Part shown: positions 57,273 to 64,000 of the stretch, one piece after another | Position numbering within the stretch: position 1 is the first letter of the stretch | How the letters are laid out: every line of letters begins with the position of its first letter | Assembly: GCA_025201345.1 (NCBI GenBank) | Contig: JAIXMG010000038.1 | Location: 124,001-188,000, forward strand | Length of the DNA: 64,000 nt | From: Thamnidium elegans | Taxonomy: Eukaryota > Mucoromycota > Mucoromycetes > Mucorales > Mucoraceae | Direction: 5' to 3' | Notes under the pieces: model-generated | Told to the model about the DNA's origin: nothing | Databases searched by the model: none | What the model saw: the letters and a program-made list of their open reading frames with translations, nothing else | Program-made: the position numbers and the translations under genes

Positions 57273-58067
57273 TTTGTATATTCCCCCCTTCTTTTAGGGC
57301 GTTTTTTTTAAAGAAATGGCCCTTTTTTTTTTATAAAATAATTGAAAAAGCAGTAATTACAGCGTAAACTCGTTTCTTATTTTGTCAAATGCACCTGAAT
57401 TTTAGGAAATAAAGGGAATTATTAGGCAAAATATGTAACGAAATATCTACTTATCATATGCTGCCATTCATAGTTTAGTTTACTGAAGCTAATAATAACT
57501 TAAATAATCACTGACCTTTACGGCCTTTTTTAAAGGACAGTATATTTTTTTTATACTTAGGTTTATAGAAAGCTAACTTATTTTTGAGAGTATGGTTAGG
57601 AAGAGTTATATGTTTATGTTATTAGGCGAATATTTTCTTGCGCGAATTAGATAGCTTGACGTGTCTTCCAGAAGTGGCTCAAACTATAGAATTGTTTTAT
57701 AAACAGATAAAATAATTAATCTCGAAAAGAGTATACATTAGTTTTTTGGTTAATACGGCTCATATCCTACTCGTTACATTAAGTAAGGCTTATAAAATGA
57801 AGAAAGAGGTTTTTTTTTTAAAATCATTGAAGTACTGTCCGCTAGTTACACTGTTCCATTCACCCATATCGGCTATTTTATTCGCTTATTAAAGTATTCG
57901 ACCGAGCTGTATGGCGTCCTTCCTGGTTAGAAACATACTTATTAACGAAGCTGATCTTTGTTTTTTAAATGCAAATATTTTATTTAATATAAAATATAGT
58001 TGGTCTAATTTTTTTTTATGTATAATGTATGTTACAAGGTTTTATTTTCTAAATAAAGAAAAATTGG
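57273..58067. other. Intergenic region between convergent OCRL-type and NEMF genes
   Basis: AT-rich, with no coding sequence supported. It holds the 3' flanks of both genes. Confidence 0.4.
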
Positions 58068-61000
58068 TTATCTTCTATTTCCACCCTTCTTACGTTTGCT
58101 GGCTTCAAGATTAGGAGCAGAGACCTTTACTTTACCCATCATGGTATTGATACTTTCCATATCAGGTATACACTTGATAAGTTCCTTTTCACGCGCAGTA
58201 GCATCAGACAAGTGAAAGAACACAGACTGAGCTTGTTTGACAGCCTTACCGCGTTTAAGAGACCCAGGTGTCAATTTCACCTTATACTTGTACTTCTGAA
58301 TTGCAACATAAGGAGCACACACAGGGATAGCAAAATGAATGATATCTTCAGGTAATGGATTAGGTGTAAAAGAATCAAGAACAGAAAGGTTGGCAATTTC
58401 ATCTGCTTCCAACATGGTAATGTTTTCTTCCTTTAACATTTGACGAATGGCTTCCGTATCGTTTTCATCGACACCTTCTGTCCCTAATGGTTGAACCTTT
58501 TCTTGTTCTTTTTGTTCTTTTTGTTCTTTTTGCTTCTTTTGTAAATATTCTTTTTCTTCAGCTGCTTTTTTAATGGTCGCTCTTTCTTTTTCTAAAGCGG
58601 CCTTTTCTTTTTTGGCTTTAGCATCACGTTTGGCTTTTTTACCCTTTGGTTGAGGTCCCTTATCAGACTAAAAAAACATATGAGTAACTATATAATTACA
58701 GCAGTTATATATATGTACTTACAGCTAAAAGTTCCATACGAAGTTGCTTCTCTTCTTCATCTTGATCAGCATACTTATCTTTAATCTTCTTGGCCTTACT
58801 CTTGCGACCACGTGTAGGAGCAGGAGGAGCAACTACCTTGGGTTTAGCAGGTTCTTGCTTTTGTTTAATTTGTTTTGTTTGCTTTTGTTGTTGTTCCTTG
58901 ATAGCATCAGTAACTTCAGTTACGTTATTCTTTTTCATTAGACGACGTTCCTTGGCTGTGATAAATCTCTTGGCAGGAGTATTGGTTCCATTGGTTGGGG
59001 TATTGGTAGAACCTTGATCGTCAGAGTCTTGTCCATAGTCTTCTAAATCGTACTTGTCAGTCTTTGTGTCCTCTTTGGTGTTGATGGTAAGCGAATCAAG
59101 TTGAGTATCAGGGAATGCGTTTTCGTCATCGCCGCTGCTGTCATCTGAATCACTTTCATCTTCCCCTTCTTCATCATCTTCATTATCTTCTTCATCATCA
59201 TCTTCTTGGTCACTTTGAAATTTCTCTTCAATGGGTGTAGAAGCTTCTGTGGTAACATTAGATGTCTCTGCTGCAATATCAGAAGTTTCTGCGGATTTCT
59301 TTACTGGTTCAGCTGTGGTATCTTTTTCTTGGGATTCGTTAGAGTTTTCCTCAATGGCGTCAAGATAATCAGGCTTATTACCAGATTCTTCTTGTTCGTT
59401 GTTTTCTTTGTCATCTTCGTTTGCAGTTTTGACATGGTTACCAATACACGATTCATCCAATTTAAACACGTAACCAAAACCATACACGAGTTGTACAGGG
59501 GGTAAAAAGTTCTTTTTACCACGGATCATAAAACTTCCTGTAGTCAAGTACTCGCCAGAGGGGGCAGACTTGGATACTTGATCAGGATATACCCAATAGG
59601 CACTAGTTACCATTTTTGCGTCCCATGCTTTACTTTGACAGACAGACATGATACCAGCTTGATATAAAGTACTAGGGGGGATAGGTTGACCATTGGCATT
59701 AGGTTTGTTCTTGACAATAACACTAGCAGCACCGTGAAGATCAGCATGGACATATGCATCGTCTTTTAAAAGATATCTTTTTACTAAAAGTTCGTTTTGC
59801 TGCATATCGCGACCAGCAATAATTAAATGACCGTCAGTTGAAATAAACCACAAGAACTTTTCAAACCAGAAAGGCTTTCTGATCTTGTTGATGGTGGCGG
59901 TGATTTTGGTTTCCTTTAAATCTTGCCTGATCTTACGTTCAGCGGATTTTAAGGCCTTGGAGGAGGCTTCCAGGGTCTTTTCATGTTTGTGAGCAGTGGA
60001 TTTCTTTTGCTCGTAGTATTTTCGGGCGTTGGCAAATGCAGTGAGGCCGATTTCAACATCGACTTTAAAGGTCTTAGGTTGTTTATGTGCAGGTTCTTCC
60101 TCATCGCTGTCTTCATCGTCACTGTCTTCATCGCTTTCACTTTCATTAAATTCTTCAGGATCGGATAAAATCAAAGTCAACTGATTGGTATCCAATTTAA
60201 GTGTTTCGATAATCAAGGCAATAGGGTTCTGTCTTCTCTTTTCCTCTTTTACTAAATCATTTAAATCTTGCCAATCCATTTGACTAGCAACTGCGTTTCG
60301 AATAATGGTAATAGCTGCATCTACCAACTGAAGGTTTAATTCAATCAATTGAGCTTTACGAACATTTGTAATTTGTTGATCCAATAAAACTTGAACTCTC
60401 TTTTCTTGCTCTTTACGAACAGACTCTAATTTCTTTAACGCAGCTTCTTCTTGACGTCTGGTCTTCAGTTCCAGTTTTTGAGATTCGATGGCGGAAAAGA
60501 ATTCGTCCACTGCGCTGTCGAATGTAAGAAATTCCTTAAATTTACGGTTGGCAAATTGTTTATATAAGTGAGGATGGAATTCGTCATATCTATTTTTTTT
60601 AAAAAAAAAAGAAAAATTAGCCTTTTTTCTTGAGCGGCTTTTTAAGATAAAAGCTTACATTTCAACTTCTTCTTCATTCTCAGTTTTGGGTTTATCCTTA
60701 TCGTCAAGTAAAATGATGTAACCTTTAGGTACTACGTTTTTTGTTGCTTCAATCAATTCATCGCCTTTTTGGAAACTGTCTAATAAAACTATCAACATGG
60801 GAGAATCTATAATACAGATATTTAGAATACAGTTAATATCTCCTTTTCTTTATATATATATATATATACCTTCTGAAGTATCAAAATCAGTTACAACTTT
60901 CATATTTGGATCTAAATTAGCACCTAAAATGATATCTTCTATCATAGCAGGTCCGTATTCTATTACACACATCAGTTATCCATTTTTTTCCAGCATTTTG

Positions 61001-61786
61001 TTTTTTCACTTACCAAATTTAATATTCAATAATTTCTTTAAGGTATCCTTAGGTCCAGCAGATCTTAAAGCAATTCTCAATTGATCCACATCAACCTTTT
61101 CAAAATCGTTTAATACAGTCTTGATATTATAAATTTCTCCAACAGCCACCTTTAAGGTATCTGAAGCTTGAACAGGACGTAACACAGCCAAGATTCTATA
61201 CTCATGATCTGTTAAGATAATATTACCCTATTTTTTTTTAAGAAAAAATGTCAGTAATAGCTTCCTTTTTTTCACTTGCGCTTAAAAAACTTACAGAAGA
61301 GTAAAATTCACAAATGATATGGTACCCAATACCCATTTCACCACCTGCGAATTCAAAATCCACAATACGATCAATACCTAACTGACGAACATTGGTAACA
61401 CGACGAGTACGAAGATGTTTACGAAGCTACATGTATAAAAAATAGTTAATATTACTTGCTTGAAAAAAAAAAGCACGTTCTTTTTAATTTTTTTACCTTG
61501 GCACAAAAAACAGAAGGAGTAATAGACTTATCTCTACTGAACTGAGTTGTATGGATACGAACACCAGATTCTACCAATACAAGTTCTTTATCGTCAGGTT
61601 TAGCAAACTTGAATAAAAAAGTCTTTGAATTAACGTCATAAATGTTTTGCAAACGAATACCGATTAATCTTTGAAAAAAACAGGGTGTTAAAAAGGTCTC
61701 TCTCTTTTTTCGTATTTATGTATTTACCTTTCTCGAAGATTAATAACGGTTGCTCGAACATCTAAAGCGTTAAAACGTTGTTTCAT
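58068..61786 (-). CDS. NEMF: NEMF/Rqc2 ribosome quality control protein
   Basis: Exons run from MKQRFNALDVRATVINLREL (61786) through the 1.8-kb exon 60510-58705 to the stop at 58068. The NFACT-N domain includes GIRLQNIYDVNSKTFLFKF and RRVTNVRQLGIDRIVDFEFA. The coiled coil is around 60500-60200. NFACT-R (DUF814) has FWFEKFLWFISTDGHLIIAG and ADLHGAASVIVKNK. Acidic linkers follow, then NFACT-C (IHFAIPVCAPYVAIQKYKYK, VKLTPGSLKRGKA), ending RKKGGNRR. Rqc2 binds stalled 60S subunits with peptidyl-tRNA, recruits Ltn1 and in yeast directs CAT-tail synthesis. The residues known to matter there (Asp9, and the DR pair at about 97-98 in GIDRIV) are conserved. Confidence 0.93.
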
Positions 61787-61956
61787 ATTGTGTATTTTTT
61801 ATTTTTTAAAAAAGAGACGCGAAAAAGAAAAAGACTAGTTGAAGGTTATGTTTTAAAAGGTGACTGTAGAAACTGCTGCGGTTTTTAGTTATTAAAGAAC
61901 CATAGATTATAGTAGTCTTGTGGACTTTAATTCTTCTCCGAATTTGTGTAATACAG

Positions 61957-61979
61957 GATTTTAGTCTTAATTGGTACGG
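61957..61979 (+). repeat. Isolated copy of the 142-bp MITE end
   Basis: GATTTTAGTCTTAATTGGTA followed by CGG is identical to the end of the element at 50573. No inverse partner is seen between here and the right edge. It directly precedes the reverse transcriptase frame. Confidence 0.75.
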
Positions 61980-61984
61980 CTGTT

Positions 61985-63522
61985 TTTTTTTTCTGGTAGG
62001 ATTTGTAAATGACTTTTCTAGTGGGAGTTTAGCCCCAGAGGATATTGAATTATACTTACAGACGATTGAGTTTCCCCGGAAGATTACAATTGATGATATT
62101 TTAGATCATGCGAAACGTAGCCCTTCGCAGAGCAGTCCTGGCGATGATGGCTTAGGATACCAATATATCCATATGTTATTCCAAATTAAAGCTCTACAGC
62201 CTCTGATTAAGGAAGTGTACAACCAAGCATTGCTCGATGATGTGTCACCAAAGTCCTGGAAAGATATTCGTGTACGTCTACTTCCGAAAAAAGGCGACCT
62301 GACTGAATTAAAGAACTGGCGTCCTATTTCGTTGATTAACTGTGATGCAAAGATTTTTACTCGGATCATGAAGAACGGTTGGCTTGGATTACTAATGAAG
62401 TCATCCAACTGAATCAAACGGGCTTTATGCGAGGACGATTCATAGGAGATAATGGATTAGCTCTCCACACAAGCACAATTCAAAAAATACCCTGGCGTTG
62501 GACTTCTTCTCGATCAAGAAAAAGCTTATGATAGGGTGAATATTATCTAGTCAAAGTGTCAACAGCTTTCCGGTTTCATCCAACCTTTATTCGATGTATT
62601 GAAAATCTGTTCTTTGGAAATACGGTCCAAATCAATGTCAATGGACATTTGTCACCTATAGTAAATCAGCAAAGAGGATTACGACAAGGAGACCCGTTAC
62701 CGCCGATTATGTTCAACATAGCGCTTGAACCTTTATTATTGTCTATCATATGAATACCCCACTACCAGTGGAATACACAATATCAAAGTGATGGCATATG
62801 CAGATGATATATGTGTCTTGTTGCATTCTAAAGAAGATTGGGATCGTCTGCAAGAAGGTATAAAACAATATTCTGCGGTATCTAATGCAAAATTCAATCA
62901 CGGCAAAACAAAAGCTTTTTCGTTGAGTGGTAACAGCGACGATGGTTGAACTAACGCACTTGAAAATATGAACATAACTAAATATCATAACAATCAATCC
63001 ACAGCCCCGTTTCGTTATCTAGGGTTCTACATGGTATACACTATAAATCAAAGTAACTGGATCCAAGAAAAACTATTTGCAATAGTAAAAGCCTCGATTC
63101 AACTATACTCTGCTAGACAGATTTCTTTAAGAGGTCGGGTAACGATAATGAATACCCTCATTATGACCAAAATATGGTACTGTCTTCGATTACTTCAACC
63201 TACTCAAGTATTTTTACAAAAATTACGCTCGGCGATATATGGATTTGTGTGGCAAAACAAAAGACCATTGGTTTCGTTCCCACAACTGAGTCTCCCCTTA
63301 GATAAAGGTGGCCTTGGGGTACTAGATCCTCACAGGCAATTTATGACTCTTCAGGTTCGTCATCTTCGACATGTACTCTCTCTATCTGAAACCTCGGCCC
63401 TGGTTCAACCTCTAATAAAACATCATATGACATTAAGCACTACGGCAACTGACAACCACTTTATGTCCTTTTTTATACCAGAACTACGTAACCCCACTAG
63501 TTCATCCAACCGCAATAGTTAA
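61985..63522 (+). pseudogene. LINE-type (non-LTR) reverse transcriptase, 5'-truncated and broken
   Basis: Successive frames cover 61985-62412, about 62370-62540, 62556-62753, 62725-62949 and 62968-63522. RT marks are AKRSPSQSSPGDDGLGYQYI, KKGDLTELKNWRPISLINCD, then GLRQGDPLPPIMFNIALEPL, the catalytic AYADDICVLL (62794 on) and the thumb or downstream block QISLRGRVTIMNTLIMTKIW. The order fits non-LTR retrotransposons, L1-like in overall form. At least four frameshifts or stops separate these blocks, and the endonuclease domain and 5' part are missing. It cannot be active. It lies 170 bp upstream of the NEMF start, divergently. Confidence 0.85.
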
Positions 63523-64000
63523 CACAATGTTCAAAGCTTTTGATCATTTTCATTATAGAGAAATAAAATAAAAGAGAAATAAGTTTACAGAGAATTATAT
63601 AATAAAAGAATACAATTCAAGGGATCTTTATAAGTAAGAAACTGAAATATAGAATATAAAATATAGGTGAAAAATAAGATAGGTCTTATTGATAAGTAAA
63701 ATTATGTGGTATTTATATTCAAAGGATGTCCTGACCGACTCCTTTGAATCTTGTAAAATATCTTAGATATCAGGAATAAATTTGTTCCCTTTTGATATTA
63801 AGATGGATGTAATGGATAAACTTTCTAAACTAAGTGTGATGTTTTTGTTCTAGTTGACTAATAATATAAATAAATTGTTGTTTTTACAATCAAAAAGAAC
63901 TAAAAGGTATTGTAAAATAAAATAAGTAGATGGAATAACATATCTGATGTTAAATGAAGGATAAACTTTGAATGACTAGAAAGTGTAACAGAAACTGAGA
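63523..64000. other. AT-rich right flank
   Basis: No gene or RNA is recognised. It may contain the 3' end of the LINE relic; no poly-A tail or repeat end was identified. Confidence 0.35.

Noticed and set aside
58744..60168. Several plus-strand frames opposite NEMF
   Set aside because: They are shadows of the acidic, Ser/Glu-rich linkers of NEMF, which read as Leu/Phe/Cys-rich on the other strand.
1..64000. tRNA genes, rRNA genes and CRISPR arrays
   Set aside because: I looked for box-B-like GGTTCRAATCC words and regularly spaced direct repeats and saw none; the only regular array is the gap-free 25-bp tandem at 19769.

Overview
The window is nuclear DNA of a fungus, most likely Mucoromycota and probably Mucorales. 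The evidence is the AT-rich sequence with long homopolymer A/T runs, many short (about 50-90 bp) GT-AG introns, compact genes, and a gene set typical of early-diverging fungi: an Integrator subunit, an ITFG1-like FG-GAP protein, a TMEM164 family protein and an MCFD2-like protein. No tRNA, rRNA or CRISPR array was seen. The species cannot be fixed from sequence reading alone.

Layout. 1-8.3 kb: a partial Rai1/DXO-like gene, a 346-bp inverted-repeat element, Integrator subunit 4 (INTS4), an ITFG1-like membrane protein and a complex I B15 (NDUFB4) subunit. 8.7-12.9 kb: accessory DNA holding an orphan transposon end, a decayed SWIM zinc-finger ORF, a dispersed repeat, a zinc-knuckle mini-protein and an F-box protein. 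12.9-18 kb: a Yippee protein and glycerol kinase, converging with overlapping stops, then a GOLD-PH-ORD oxysterol-binding protein. 18-23 kb: repeats and a broken Tc1/mariner transposase. 23-28.7 kb: monoacylglycerol lipase, WRAP53-like WD40 protein, PRPP synthetase and a peroxisomal SCP2 protein. 29-30.2 kb: a 1.15-kb element with compound inverted repeats and a second small element nested in it. 30.5-36 kb: an unknown gene, eIF3e and a sucrose/glycoside-type MFS symporter. 36-45.5 kb: a 2.5-kb gene-poor stretch, RhoGAP, MCFD2-like, TYW1 and TMEM164. 45.7-50.7 kb: relics of mobile genes. 50.8-61.8 kb: a secreted protein, an actin-related protein, an OCRL-type inositol 5-phosphatase and NEMF/Rqc2. 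61.95-63.5 kb: a broken LINE-type reverse transcriptase.

The most interesting region is 45.7-49.9 kb. A long, decayed, intron-containing gene on the minus strand ends in a motif resembling the TnpB/Fanzor RuvC-II and zinc-finger signature (EFQTS followed by CNQC). A second ORF lies divergently upstream; its core resembles the N-terminus of a serine recombinase. This could be a dead Fanzor (eukaryotic OMEGA) unit with a recombinase-like partner, truncated just where the TMEM164 promoter begins. Its in-frame stops are mostly TAA/TAG, which fits C-to-T decay of Gln codons, but this is unproven.

The housekeeping genes do not form a pathway cluster. Themes that recur are lipid and phosphoinositide handling (OSBP, OCRL, MAG lipase, SCP2, TMEM164, glycerol kinase), translation and quality control (eIF3e, TYW1, NEMF) and RNA 3'-end or decay control (INTS4, Rai1).
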